Shown piece by piece: positions 43,070-54,193 of a stretch of 64,000 bases of DNA (position 1 is its first letter; each line of letters opens with the position of its first letter). Source of the stretch: Sabellastarte sp. h YS-2021 (lineage: Eukaryota; Annelida; Polychaeta; Sabellida; Sabellidae); assembly GCA_964017235.1 (NCBI GenBank), contig OZ024935.1, positions 89,371,052 to 89,435,051 on the forward strand, in the 5' to 3' direction. A model generated the notes under the pieces. That model saw only the letters and a list, made by a program, of their open reading frames with translations. It was not told the DNA's origin and made no database searches. The translations under genes were made by a program, and so were the position numbers.

Positions 43070-43280
43070 TAACTAGATTAGGCCATCTCGATGCCAACAT
43101 ATCCCCAGACGGGTAATCACTCACGCCAGAAGTTTTGCCTGGGTATTTTTGATGGAAAACATCTGCTGTATGCCATAAATATTAAGCAAACATAACTACC
43201 CACTATTATATGAACTTCAGCAATACAATCTACTGTGTTTTTTATTTTCCAAGCAAAATGGTGTATCCTCAAATGACAAA
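43070..43280. repeat. Dispersed repeat, copy A (partner at 59458)
   Basis: 'actagatt(a/g)ggcca...atatccccagac' followed by 'tactca(c)gc' and 'caatctac(t/a)' blocks matches 59458-59640. A further shared piece ('gtctgattagg...gaagtc...gacactgtgt') occurs near 43530 and 61000, so the family is longer and interrupted in the second copy. Confidence 0.7.
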
Positions 43281-43539
43281 TCCATAACTATAGCAAAAAC
43301 AATTGTATTTATTATATTTTTCATCTTCCTGCACTGATAACTCTGAACCTTTTTTTAAGTATTTCTAGAGAAATAAAATATCATAAAATAAATATGTGAT
43401 TAGATCTTAACAGATGAACTTTTATTTTTTAGAATTTGCACTGTTTTTCAGTTACTTAGTTCCTCATTACCTATATATATAGTCCATATATGTTTGCTTT
43501 ATGCAGTTCTATCTCCCATTTGTCTTATTAGGCAATGAA

Positions 43540-44700
43540 GTCCCCCCCACTCCCCCACATTTTTCTCTGACACTATGTCAATAGATACAAAAAATAAGTG
43601 CCAATGGTCTATAAACTGGGTCACTGTACTCATTTTAGAGCTCTCAAGGTAACCTTAAATCAAAGGAACAGACTTTAAATTTTTCACAAACAAGACTGCA
43701 GATAGAAGATATATCTAATACAGTTTGAGACTTATCAGACTTCCGAATTCCAAGTTAAAGGGCAAACTATGTGAATAATGTCGAAAAAGGGTCACTCGGG
43801 TGGGTATTTAGGGTCCTCATAGGGAGGTTAAATGTCTATTTACAGCCTTGATTTTTGACACATGTAAAATGAACATATTAATATATTCCCAGATGAGATT
43901 TCAACTCTATGAGTCACATAGTATGACAGCTATAGGCCTTAAAAATGGCAAAAAGTCTATAAATTGGGTCTCTGTGGGCATTTCAGAGCCTCTAAGGGTA
44001 CCTTAAACATAAAGCTACAGACTTTAAATTTTCTACAGACAGAGGATACATATATAAGTTTTATTTAACACACTTTGAGACTTTTTGGACTTACAAATAT
44101 TAAGTTACAAGGTCAAATATAAAATGTCACTCGATGGGCTGTTTAAGGTCCTTATACACAGATGAAATGTCTATTAAAGGCTTAGATTTTTTGAACATGC
44201 AAGCAGAACATATCAATATGTTCCCTGATGATCTTTCACCTGGTAGATGAAAGACATAATTTGAAAGCTACAGGGCATAAACATGGCCAAAAGTCCAAAA
44301 TTTGTGTCTTTCATGTGATCTTAAAATGGAAGTTACAGGCCTCAAATTTTTACAGACAAATATTGGATATAAAGTTATATATCGTACAATTTGAGACTCA
44401 TCAGAATTACCACTTTCAAAATGTAGTGCAAAATATATGAAAAATGTAGAGAAAAATCCCGAAGTGGTGACTTTATAGGCCTCCAACACAATTTTATGCT
44501 TAACAATAAGTCTTGATTTTTGGCATATGCACGGCGAATATATTAATGTGTTCTATGGTTAAATTTTAGTCAGATGAGCCTCATAATTTGTGACCTAGAG
44601 GGCTTTAAGTGGCCATAGGTCCATTTAAGACTTTGGATGCCCATCATAAATTCTTTATTATTGAGAGTTTAAGGTCATCTTAATATAGGAATCTGCCTTA
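43540..44700. repeat. Degenerate ~340-bp tandem repeat, three to four units
   Basis: The marker '(g)ccaa(a/t)(a/g)gtc(t/c)ataaa(c/t)tgggtc' recurs near 43602, 43948, 44285 and 44611. Each unit has 'gacttta aatttt(t/c)' and 'gatttttgacacatg'-like blocks. Old and diverged. 44701-45200 shows no gene. Confidence 0.6.
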
Positions 44701-45266
44701 GACCACCCTTAACATGGATACCAATTTTGAAAAAAAATATTGATCCGTTTTTGAGCTATCACATACACAAGGAAATTTCTACGGCGGCAGCGGCCTGACA
44801 GAGCTGAATCCAGTATATCCCCAACTTTGTGAAGATTACATGTTGGTAATGTATATTGACATGTATCATTGCATGTGGCACATTTTGACATACATAAGAA
44901 CACTATTTCATTGGTGGTCAAGAGCTTAATATTTAAAAAAAAAAAAAATAAAAAATTCAAAATGATTAAGATATTCATATGATAATTTATATCAAGCATA
45001 AAAGGTTAGGTCAGAGTTCAAATACAGTGTGTGTCATTGTATTATAAAATACTGACATGTACTATTTACATCACTAACAAGTTGAACAATGTTAAGTTTT
45101 TATTTTAAATGATCATAAAAATCTTCTATTTCCACAGAATTTCAGAGAATGGGATATATTTCACAGTCAGACAACCCCTCCCCCCCCTCAGGACATTAAA
45201 TATCTATTTGTCCTTGAAAAGAGAATTCCACTCGACAATGTTCTTTTTCAAAGGATTTTAACTTAC

Positions 45267-45453
45267 AAAATAATAGTGTCTTGAAATTCATGGAACATGT
45301 TACCACTGGCTTTATTCTTGGGTTTGAAGAAGCCATTTTCCACACTGTAATGAGGTGGATGCTCTTGACTACTAGCACTGCCTTCACAGTCACTGTTCTG
45401 TTGTCGACTTGCTTTGTAACGTCCAGAATTTTCTGAATCAAATGATGAGGGAT
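45267..45453 (-). CDS. Probable downstream exon of the neuralized-like gene
   Basis: On the minus strand a good acceptor (TTTGACAG) precedes 'DPSSFDSENSGRYKASRQQN...'. The open frame runs to a TAA at 45263-45265, which overlaps a strong donor GTAAGT (45266-45261), so this is either an internal exon ending at 45267 or the last coding exon ending '...HEFQDTIIL'. It begins in phase 1, matching the phase-1 end of the NHR exon at 51935; joining completes a GAT Asp codon. The Ser/Gln/Asn-rich sequence has no known domain. The intervening intron would be 6.5 kb, full of mobile elements. Confidence 0.5.
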
Positions 45454-46814
45454 CTGTCAAATATATCACAATATAATAGTATTGAAATAAAGCCAAAGAA
45501 ATAGCTTAAGCTGATCAGAGAATTATAGTACTTCTATTTCTGTGGCTTAGCTGCTGAAATAACAAAATAGCAAAAATTTGAAGACATTGTTGGTACTTTA
45601 TCATGCATATAGACTTTTATCATGCTACAATAGCTTGACATTTGGAACTACATGCTATGTCAGATTGCTGCAAGCATCTGGACCAACTTAAGAACAAACA
45701 ATCAGACGAGTGCCCCCTGAATGGGCTCTGTGTCAGCTGACATTGTTTTGGAGTTTCAGAGTAGAAGTGACAGAAGAAAAGGACACAAAAGTTGCACCCT
45801 CAAATGGTATTCAGAAGTAAACTGAGAAGGTAATAAATGTAATAGTTTTCAACGTACAACCTATTTACTCAACAGTGAGAACCTGAAAGTAGCTATTACT
45901 CAGCTATGTAAGAAGCTACAGGTCTGCATCTGCAACTTTACTATTTTACAGCTGACCCAAAAGTAGGTCATTAGCATATTTAAACAAAATACTGTAAATG
46001 CAATCATTATAGTTTTCAAGTTACAGTTGATTAACTGAACAGTGAAAACCTAGAAGTAGGTATTGCACAACATGCAATGAGCTACAGGTCTACAATTTCA
46101 CTATGTTATGGCTGACCAATAACTATGTGAACAACAAATTTAAACAGAATACTCTAAATGCAATAGTTTTCAAGTTACAATGTATTTACTCAACAGTGAG
46201 AACCTGAAAGTATCTCTTGCTCAGCTATGCCATGACCTAAAGGTCTGCAATTTTACTATGTCATAGCTGACCCAAAAGTAAATAAACAACTTATTTATAG
46301 AAAATACTTTAAATGCAATAGTTTTCAAGTTACAACTGATTTACTCAACAATGATAACCTGAATGTAGCTATCGGTCAACTATGCAATGAGATACAGGTG
46401 TGCAATTTCACTATCTGGAAAGTAATTGTATAACATATTTAAAGAAAATACTGTAAATGCAATAGTTTTCAATTACAACTGATTTACTCAACAGTGATAA
46501 CCTCAAAGTAGATATCGCTCACTGATGCAATGAGGCAAAGATCTTCAATTTCACAATGTTATAGGTCACCCAAAAGTAGCTGAATAACATATTTAAACAA
46601 AATTCTCTAAATGCAATAATTTTCAAGTCAAAGCTGATTAACTCAACAGTGATAAACTCAGAGTAACTATCACTCAGCTATGGAATGACCTACGGGCCTG
46701 CAATTTTATTGCTGACCCCAAAGTATCTGAATAACATATTTAAACTAGAACTACGCATCAGAGAACCAATGCAAATATGTATCCACCAAAAAGACAAAAC
46801 ACAAAAGATAGTGA

Positions 46815-47140
46815 ACCATCATTTGACCTTGAAGGAGAGGCCCAAGGTCAAATCTGACCACACCAAAAGATTCCCAGCCCATTATTTCCTATAAGTTAGT
46901 TTACCATTCCAAACCTGTATGGTAAATAATAAGCAAGTTATAAACACTTTTAACGTTGGCTATCCTTGCTTGACCTGGAAGGAGGGGGTCCAAGGTCAAA
47001 TCAGACCACACCAAAAGATTCCCAGCCCATGATTTCCTACAGGTTGGTTTGCTATCCCAAACCTCTAGGACCAAAAATAAGTGAGTTATAAGCACTTTTA
47101 AGTTTGGCAATCTTCAATTGACCTTGAAGGAGGATAATCC
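46815..47140. repeat. Inverted copies of the 147-bp satellite
   Basis: Two-plus units reading as the reverse complement of the 1-707 satellite; TTCCCAGCCC recurs at 46871 and 47019 (148 bp). They sit inside the 155-bp array, so they were inserted after it formed. Confidence 0.85.
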
Positions 47141-47359
47141 GGTGGATGCAACAAAATGCTGTAAATGCAGTAGTTTTCAAGTTACAACCGATTTACTCAA
47201 CAGTGATAACCTATAAGTAGCTATTGTTCAGCTATGCATTGAGTTACAGGTCTGCAATTTCACTATGTTAAAGAAAAATGAAAGTTAGGTGAATAACATA
47301 TTTAAACAAAATACTGTAAATGCAATAGTTTTCAAGTTATAAACTGATTTACTCAATAT

Positions 47360-47542
47360 TTAAGACCACTCCCAGCCAGTCTTAGAGTTATGACAAAAGA
47401 TAAGACTAAGATAAGACTAAAACCTTTTGTGAATTGCTCTAAGACTAAGACAAATGTCGTAACAAGTTTTTGTCCAAAGTTATGACAAAAGTCTTAGATT
47501 TAAGATTAAGACAAGACCTTTCATGAATATGGCCCCTGGAAG
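47360..47542. mobile_element. Short palindromic MITE-like insertion
   Basis: Sequence rich in GTCTTAGA/TCTAAGAC and 'ttatgacaaaag' arms in opposite orientation, ending in 'catgaatatggcccc'. It interrupts the 155-bp unit between 'tttactcaat' and 'gaagtagttactgctcagc'. No clear target duplication was found. Confidence 0.5.
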
Positions 47543-48399
47543 TAGTTACTGCTCAGCTATGCCATGAGCTACACATCTGCAATTTTACTATGTTATAACT
47601 TACCAATAACTATTTGAACAACAAATTTAAACAGAGTGCTCTAAATACAATAGTTTTCAAGTTATAAGCAATTTACTCAACAGTGAGAATCTCAAAGTAG
47701 CTATTGCTCAGCTATGCAATTTTAGTATGCTATAGCTGACCGAAAAGTAGGTAAATAACATATTTAAACAAAATACTGTAAATGCAATAGTTTTCAAGTT
47801 ATAACTTATTTACTCAACAGTGATAACCTCAAAGTAGCTTACTCAGCTATGCAATGAGCTAACAGTGGGCAATTTCATTAAGTTATAATATTTATACAAA
47901 ATTCTCTAAATCCAATAGTTTTCAGGTCACAAGTGATTTTACTCATTATGGAATTTACTGAAAAGTCAGAAAGTAACTTTATCACTTAGCTATTGGGATA
48001 GACACCCAAGTTACTCACCATGTTGTAGCTATGGCAAAGGTAGCTGAATAACATATATCAATAAAATGCTCTAAATGCATATAAGTGATAGGATGCATGA
48101 TTTATGACTTTTAATGCATGAAAAATTATTTTAAAAATTCATAAAAAAATAAAGAAAGATCCAGGTCTCATACTCACACAAGGGAATCTACCTGTAGCCT
48201 AGTACATATGTACAATAAGAGAGAGAAATCTCTTCAATAGTCAATGAGAAAATTGTGATAAGGTGTTGAAATTTTCAGACCTTGGCTCTGTGGAAACCAC
48301 AAACAGACGGATCTGCATGGATTTTACTATTTATCATTCTCAATAAACAAGGTATCTTTTAAAAGTAAGGGCAAGTACCTGGGCCTTGTACTTTCAGAG

Positions 48400-50910
48400 G
48401 AGAAGATGTTCGAATTCACACGGACATCACAGAGTGATGCCTTAATGTCAGCTGACTTACCATTCATTTCAAAACAAAAATTAGCCCGACATCCTCTGAT
48501 CCACAAAAGATGCAAGCCCCACCAGAAAAATATAGCTCTGGCCTCTTGCATCCAGTCTATCATGATCAAGAATGCAATCGAAAGGGTGGAAAACATAAAG
48601 TCTCTTGGGTTTTACAGTCACCTGTTTCTAGTTCCCAAGCCTCACCAAAGGTGGCAGGCATTCATAGATTTCAACAGGCTCAACTCTTTTCTAGCAATAG
48701 AAAGGTTCAAAATGGAAACACCAGAGTCCATCAGGGCCTCTCTGATTCAAGGGGAATCAATGTCTTCGATAGATCTGTCGTACACCTATCTTCACATCCC
48801 TATCGATCCATCTTTAAGGAAGTATCTTTGGTTCACCCATGTGTCTCAAGCTTACTAGTTCTCCTCTCTCCCTTTCGGCCTAGCCACAGGCCACAAATAT
48901 TTGCAATTATGATAAAGCAGGTGAAGCTGATGGCTCTCGCCAGAGGGGTCAGACTTCACCAATACCGAGACAATTCGCCCATTAAGCCCCAGGATGAGAC
49001 TCAAGTGAACACAGAGATCATGGTGGACCTAATCCAGTTCTTAGGGCGGATAATCAATCAATCAAGTCCAAACTCTAACCCACTCAGGTGTTTTTATTTG
49101 TGGGATATGAATACCACCTAGATTAGCCCTTGTATAATCCAGTTGAGACAGATGGCTCAAACTCCAGAAAATCCAAAACATAAAGTCAAAGCCTACTTTG
49201 ACTGCAAGATTTTTGAAGGTTGCTTTCCTTAACGGAGGAGATGGTCCCAGAGGTTCACTTCAGTGGCATCTCAAAGAGCACTGGAGATATCTTTAGTTGC
49301 TGGGCATCCTCCTACCTTGGTCAGAGACCATTTCAGTTCACCCAGAGTAGTCATGAAGGGCTCAGACTTTCATCCCAAAGGCCACAATATTCAAACCTTT
49401 ATGGACACTTCTAACATAGGTTTGGGTGCTCACTTAAAGCAAGACTCAGTAAAAGGTCTGTGGTCAGATGGGGAGAAAAGGCTACACATAAATGTTCTAG
49501 AACTGAAAGCAGTATTCCTGTCCCTGAAAAGGTTCAAGGGCCAGTGTCAAAATGAAACGGTGTTGGTAGCTACAGACAACTCAACAGTGGTAGCCAACAT
49601 AAACAAACAGGGAGGCACCCACTCAGCAGAGATATGAGCTCACCTGTGGAGAATCATGACTTTGCCATCATTACCAAATAACCCTACGACCAGGCACATT
49701 GTAGGGTACCTGAATGTGATGGCTGACTCACAGTCCAGGTCAAATCAGATCCAATCAATAGAATGGTCACGGCATCCCCAGTGTTCAAACAGATCTGTCA
49801 AAAGTGGTTCACCCCTCATGTAGACCTATTTGGGACTCATCTTAACCAAAAACTCACATTGTATGTATCTCTAGTCCCAGACCAACATGCTTGGGAGATA
49901 GATACTCTGAACATACATTGGTTGGGTCTCCTTGCCTATACTTACTCTCCCAAGGCTCTCCTTCACAAGGGTGATCTAGAAAATAATGCAATTGTCTCAT
50001 TCTAATAGCCCCAGGCTGGAGAGGGATGCCCTGGCTTGGGGACCTGGTGCAGCTCTCAATGGAGATCCCACTTCAATTAACAGTGTCACAACACAACAGT
50101 TCACAACCTCCATGCCTGGTCTCTAGGAGTGGACAACTCAAAGAACAAGGCTTCTCTGTGGAAGTGGCAGAGAGAATTGCTGCCCCTCAAAGGTCATCAA
50201 CAAGGACCGTCTACAAGTCAAAGTGGGCCCTATTTGAAAAGTGGTGCTGAGAAAATTTGGTGGACTTGTCTGTGACACAAGTTTGAGACTTTGTCATGTA
50301 CTTGTACCAAGACTTAAATAGGCCCCCATCAACCATTAATTGTTACAGGACTGCCATTGTTAACACCTTAGGCCAGCAGGGCTCCATGTCTCTCAAAGCT
50401 CGGACCTTAACAGGTTACTTTCCAGGGATCGATCAAAGAGTTCCAGAAACCTTCCCCAGTGGAACTTTTCTCTTGTACTTAATGAGCTCACAAACGCACC
50501 CTTTGAGCCTATGAAAGACACAGATTTCAAACATCTTACCATTAAAACTGCTTTCTTGATAGCTTTGGCCTCCGGCAAGTGCCGCAGTGAAATCCATGCC
50601 TGAGTTGCAAACAAAGTGTCCAATTTAGGCCAATGGGAAAAGGTAGCTCTTTTCCCCTCTTCAGATTTTATAGCCACAAACCAACTAGCAAGACTTTCGA
50701 TAAGATTCCCAGACTGTGTCTCCAGTGACTATCCCTGCTTTGACTACCATTGTGGATACACAATTCAAAGAAGACAGGACCCTTTGTCAGGTATGGGCCC
50801 TGAGGTACTACCTGGATCATACCAAGGACCTCAGAGGTTCTCGAACCTTACTTTTTATCCTTCAAGAAGGACATACTTCAGACATTCAACCTGTAAGCTT
50901 GTAGCTAAGC
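48400..50910 (+). pseudogene. Decayed DIRS retrotransposon (RT, RNase H, recombinase)
   Basis: Pieces in several frames follow the order of the intact DIRS copy. RT: 'HLFLVPKPHQRWQAFIDFNRLN' and 'KMETPESIRASL' (48406-48858), then 'QVKLMALARGVRLHQYRDN' in another frame, where the catalytic YLDD has become YRDN. RNase H: 'NIGLGAHLKQD', 'INVLELKAVFLSL', 'VATDNSTVVANINK' (49263-49637). DAM-like: 'HVDLFGTHLNQKL' (49763-50005). Recombinase N-terminus: 'STRTVYKSKWALFEKWC' (50026-50250), then scattered pieces to about 50900. Stops and shifts are frequent; no inverted termini were found. It lies inside the presumed neuralized-like intron. Confidence 0.88.
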
Positions 50911-51485
50911 AATTAAAATTTTCAAATTATTTGGCCAAACTAATTACAGTGAACCTTTTAAAGCAAAGATATGAACCACAGCCAAATTGCAAGTATTTAT
51001 GCACAAAATTTAGAAATATCTATGTCTCAGTTTTGGCTTTGAAATAAAATTAATTTAAACACGCAAAACACATAGGTGAGAGTAAATTCATTAAATACTT
51101 TAGCAATCAGTCAATGAGGCAGCCTGGATAACCACTATTGAGTTCATCTAAAGACACCAAGCTGAAATCCATTGAAAATAATCACACGAAGTTGTAAATT
51201 GTTATCTTTGTGCATTGTTATCACTACTTTTCTGTAGGGTTTAAAAAGCAGAGAAAGCTTCAAAAAGTGTCCAAGCACTTTTTAAATATAGAGTATTTAG
51301 AGTATAGAGTGACTCCAAATGACCCTAAAACTGACCAATCCACATTTTAAACTGTTCACATCAAAAGAATCATTCAAATTCTGACTACAATATACCACAA
51401 AGAGTACTCATAAAACATGGAATAATGTTAATGCAACAAATTACAGCACAGCACTTTGACAGGGAATCAGTATGGACCTTGAAAA
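50911..51485. other. Non-coding intronic sequence
   Basis: No open frame with domain support and no repeat recognised. Confidence 0.4.
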
Positions 51486-51715
51486 GGGGGCAAGGTGGTG
51501 CACTGGTAACACACTAGCTTCCCACCTCTGAGGTCTGTGGTTCAAATCCCGGACCTTATGTATGAAAGTTGCTAGTTGCTTACCGATTGTCGGCAGCTTA
51601 CAGTACAGAACTTTGCACAACTGTATGCACTGGTTTCCTCTGCCATTAAAACTATCCATTGTAATATGACCTATACAGTGTTAAAAGCAACACAAAAAAA
51701 TAGATAAAAAATCTT
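51486..51715 (+). mobile_element. tRNA-derived SINE (copy 2)
   Basis: A-box-like TGGTGCACTGG (51496 on) and B-box GGTTCAAATCC (51539-51549), then the shared body 'cggcagcttacagtacagaac' and 'ctggtttcctctgcc', ending in an A-rich tail. About 220 bp from the NHR exon. Confidence 0.85.
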
Positions 51716-51934
51716 TAAAATTACAGTTCAGCACAAAAGTATGGAAACTGTCTTTCGGTTGGCGGCAATAAATTACACCATCATACTTAAACATCTTTTG
51801 GTTGGTGGAATTTAACTGTGCAATGTCACTGAACTAACATTTTGGCTGCTGCTGCTAAATACTCAATGGCAATGGAATGACTTTGTGGCACTACATTACA
51901 TAATTATGGCAGTGTATAATATATGTTAACATAC

Positions 51935-52164
51935 CAACAAGCTCAACTGCAACAGTACTACCATACACATCAAACACTGGATAGACGGTGTGATAGAAAT
52001 TCAGGCCGCTAAACAGAATGCCCTCCTCTCTGTTGTTCACCCCAAACATACAGTCGCCAGTTTGTGTGATGTAGAAGAAGAGGATGTTGCCTTCTTTGTT
52101 CATCTCTTGTGGTATGCTCTTCATCCAGTAACCTGACTTATTCATGAATTCGGGATCTGATGAA
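51935..52164 (-). CDS. NHR-domain exon of a neuralized-like gene
   Basis: A 230-bp minus-strand exon. An acceptor (CTGTTGCAG) lies at its start and a strong donor, GTATGT, at its end (51934 downward). The translation carries the C-terminal half of a neuralized homology repeat: 'SSDPEFM', 'GYWMKSIPQEM', 'EGNILFFYITQTGDCMFGVN', 'GLNFYHTVYPVFDVYGSTVA', 'VELV'. NHR domains bind partners such as Notch ligands in neuralized E3 ligases; the 'GYW.K..P' wording resembles the smaller NEURL3-like group. The first half of the NHR should lie upstream (above 52164) but was not found, and no RING exon was seen downstream. Confidence 0.78.
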
Positions 52165-52241
52165 CTGCAACAGATTAACTATGATATAACTAATGTAAAG
52201 AGTTTATCTATACTATACCAGCCACCAAGACCACTATGTTC

Positions 52242-53512
52242 CAGATATGGGGTCCCCTTTGCATTTAAATGCATTTTAAATACTTTTTGAAAGTATTTGC
52301 ATTTGAAATGTTCAAATGAAAAGTAAGTCAAATATGTTTCAAATACATTTTACAAATACAGTTTCTTCTGCAAGTGAATGAAATTACTTGTTTTTCTTTC
52401 TTTCTTTCTGCAAAGCATATACCTGTAATTGAATTGTTTTTTTTTTCGACATTTAATTTAGTATTATTATTGTGTACCCCAGACTCTACGCAAGAAAGTT
52501 GTACATGTGGTTTCTTACTATTGGTCTGCAGTTGACAGTACAAAACTTTGACCAACTGTATGTACTGGTTTCCTCTGCCCATAAAACTACCCTTCTTGAT
52601 ATGATCTGTATAGTGTTGAAAGTGACGTTAAAATCTGCATAAACAAATAAATATATAAAGTGTATTGCTGAACTCAATTTAATTTATATTTTTTATAAAG
52701 TAGCAAGTTGAAAATATTTTATTGCTACTGACTTAATAAGCAGTTCGTCAAAGGGGGTTTAATATCTTAACAAGGTTTGTTGAAAAAGTCAACTACATAT
52801 ACCTACATATACCATCATTCTGAACTTGTCTAAAGACACACAAGCACAAAAGCAAAGACATAGTAAAAATTATTGGGAAGATTCAAGATATAATGAAAGA
52901 TTCAGTCTATTGCTAGACAACCCCTGATAAAAAAAAACAAAAATGTGTGATACACAAGTATTGTTCAACTAAACTTAGTGGCTCAAACAATAATCCCCTG
53001 AATCACTTAAAGATTACACACTTAAGCCTTTCTAATAAACTGTACTGGAATATAAACAAAGTTATTTAATTAAGTAAATATCTTAGATAATTTTAAAATA
53101 CTCTTTTTGAACAATGTAAATGAATTCATTTTTACAGTTTTTTTTAAATATAATACTATTGTTGTAGCTTATTTCCACTGTGTTGATTTAAGTAATGCTT
53201 TATTTTTATCTATTCATGTGTTTAAAATAACACTTCTTACAGGGATTTTCTATTAGCAATTTTTTCCACAGAAAGTAACCTTTGCGTTTATGTGCTTTAT
53301 AATCTTCAATCTCCATTTAACATGTGTTACACTTTTCAAATGTAATGTATTGATGTAATTAATGTAATTCAGGTATCATAAAGTAAATATATTTGAAAGT
53401 ATTTGAAAAAGTATAAAAAGTACTTTTGAAAAATTCTTGATTTTGAAGAAAATAAAGTATTAGTATTTTCATTTGTCGAAAGTACTTTTGAAAGTATTTG
53501 ACCCCATTGCTG
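52242..53512. mobile_element. hAT-like non-autonomous DNA transposon, 1.27 kb
   Basis: The ends are inverted: CAGATATGGGGTC at 52242 and the complement CAGCAATGGGGTC ending at 53512, i.e. CAGNNATGGGGTC, with A/T-rich 'gaaagtatttg' subterminal repeats at both sides. An 8-bp target duplication differs at one base, CTATGTTC (52234-52241) and CTATGTTT (53513-53520), which fits hAT elements. No transposase is present. A SINE copy lies inside. Another end of the same type (CAGGGATGGGGTC) is at 58781. Confidence 0.75.
52480..52660 (+). mobile_element. tRNA-derived SINE, 5'-truncated (copy 3)
   Basis: Shares the SINE body ('ttgacagtacaaaac', 'tgtactggtttcctctgcc') and the 'gtgacgttaaaa' tail but lacks the tRNA-like head. 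Nested in the hAT-like element. Confidence 0.75.
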
Positions 53513-53520
53513 CTATGTTT

Positions 53521-54140
53521 TGGTGACAAAATGTATAAACTAAAAGAGTATTAATGGAAACTGAAAAGAAAGGGATAACGATCAGCCCATGTTGCAGCAC
53601 CCTGATACCCTGATATTGGAGTGGCCTACCTGATGATCTATGCGACAATGAACTGGATTTAAATGATTTCCAGAAAAGACTTACACGTTTTCTCTTTAAG
53701 AGACATAATGAGAAATATATAATTATGAACATCTGTAGAACATACTTAGAACTAAACTAAGGACACTTCTGTGGCCAGATGCAAGATTTGTCCACCGGAA
53801 AAGGATTACTAACAAGAATACAACATTTTTTTAAGACAGCGGCAGAAATTCAGAAAATTCTAAATTATTCACAAATCTTACAAGAGTAGTTCAGATTACC
53901 TAAGCAATCCACAATTTGCCTGAAATCTCTCTATGTCTTAGAGTTTTGGAAATAAAACAAGTGACATTTTCCATTTCTGCCAAAATGCAAGGTGGTGGCT
54001 AAAATTCAGAAAATAGTTTTCAGATGTCCTGATAAAGTAATCCTTTGTGCCCAGAGGGTCCAAATCTTGCCCAAAATTGCTCTATCTCTTACAGTTTTCT
54101 AGATAAATGACATTTTCCATTTCTGCCAAAATTGAAACAA
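53521..54140. other. Non-coding sequence, no gene seen
   Basis: No supported exon or repeat. A minus-strand open frame of 87 codons (53732-53469) has no recognisable domain. Confidence 0.4.
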
Positions 54141-54149
54141 TCAATCAGT

Positions 54150-54163
54150 GCCCGTGAACGGGC
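54150..54163. other. Hairpin GCCCG-TGAA-CGGGC
   Basis: A perfect 5-bp stem with TGAA loop marks the left edge of the repeat into which the CR1-like LINE inserted; the eroded partner is near 45712. Confidence 0.6.
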
Positions 54164-54193
54164 TCCCTATCAGCTGACTGTGTGTAAAGCTTA

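Larger units (their letters stand above)
45700..48080. repeat. Degenerate ~155-bp tandem array
   Basis: The marker AACA(G/A)TGA(G/T)AA(C)CT recurs at 45871, 46038, 46192, 46347, 46490 and 46645, and on to about 47940, with steps of 143-167 bp. The left edge near 45705 has a worn hairpin like that at 54150. The consensus aligns with the 133-bp satellite ('ttactca', 'agctatg', 'ggtctg', 'cccaaaagtaggtgaat', 'caatag/act tt'), so the two look like an old and a young branch of one family. Interrupted by the features at 46815 and 47360. Confidence 0.8.

Noticed and set aside
53469..53732. First half of the NHR domain as the missing upstream exon
   Set aside because: The translation lacks NHR motifs and the frame lies partly within the hAT-like element.
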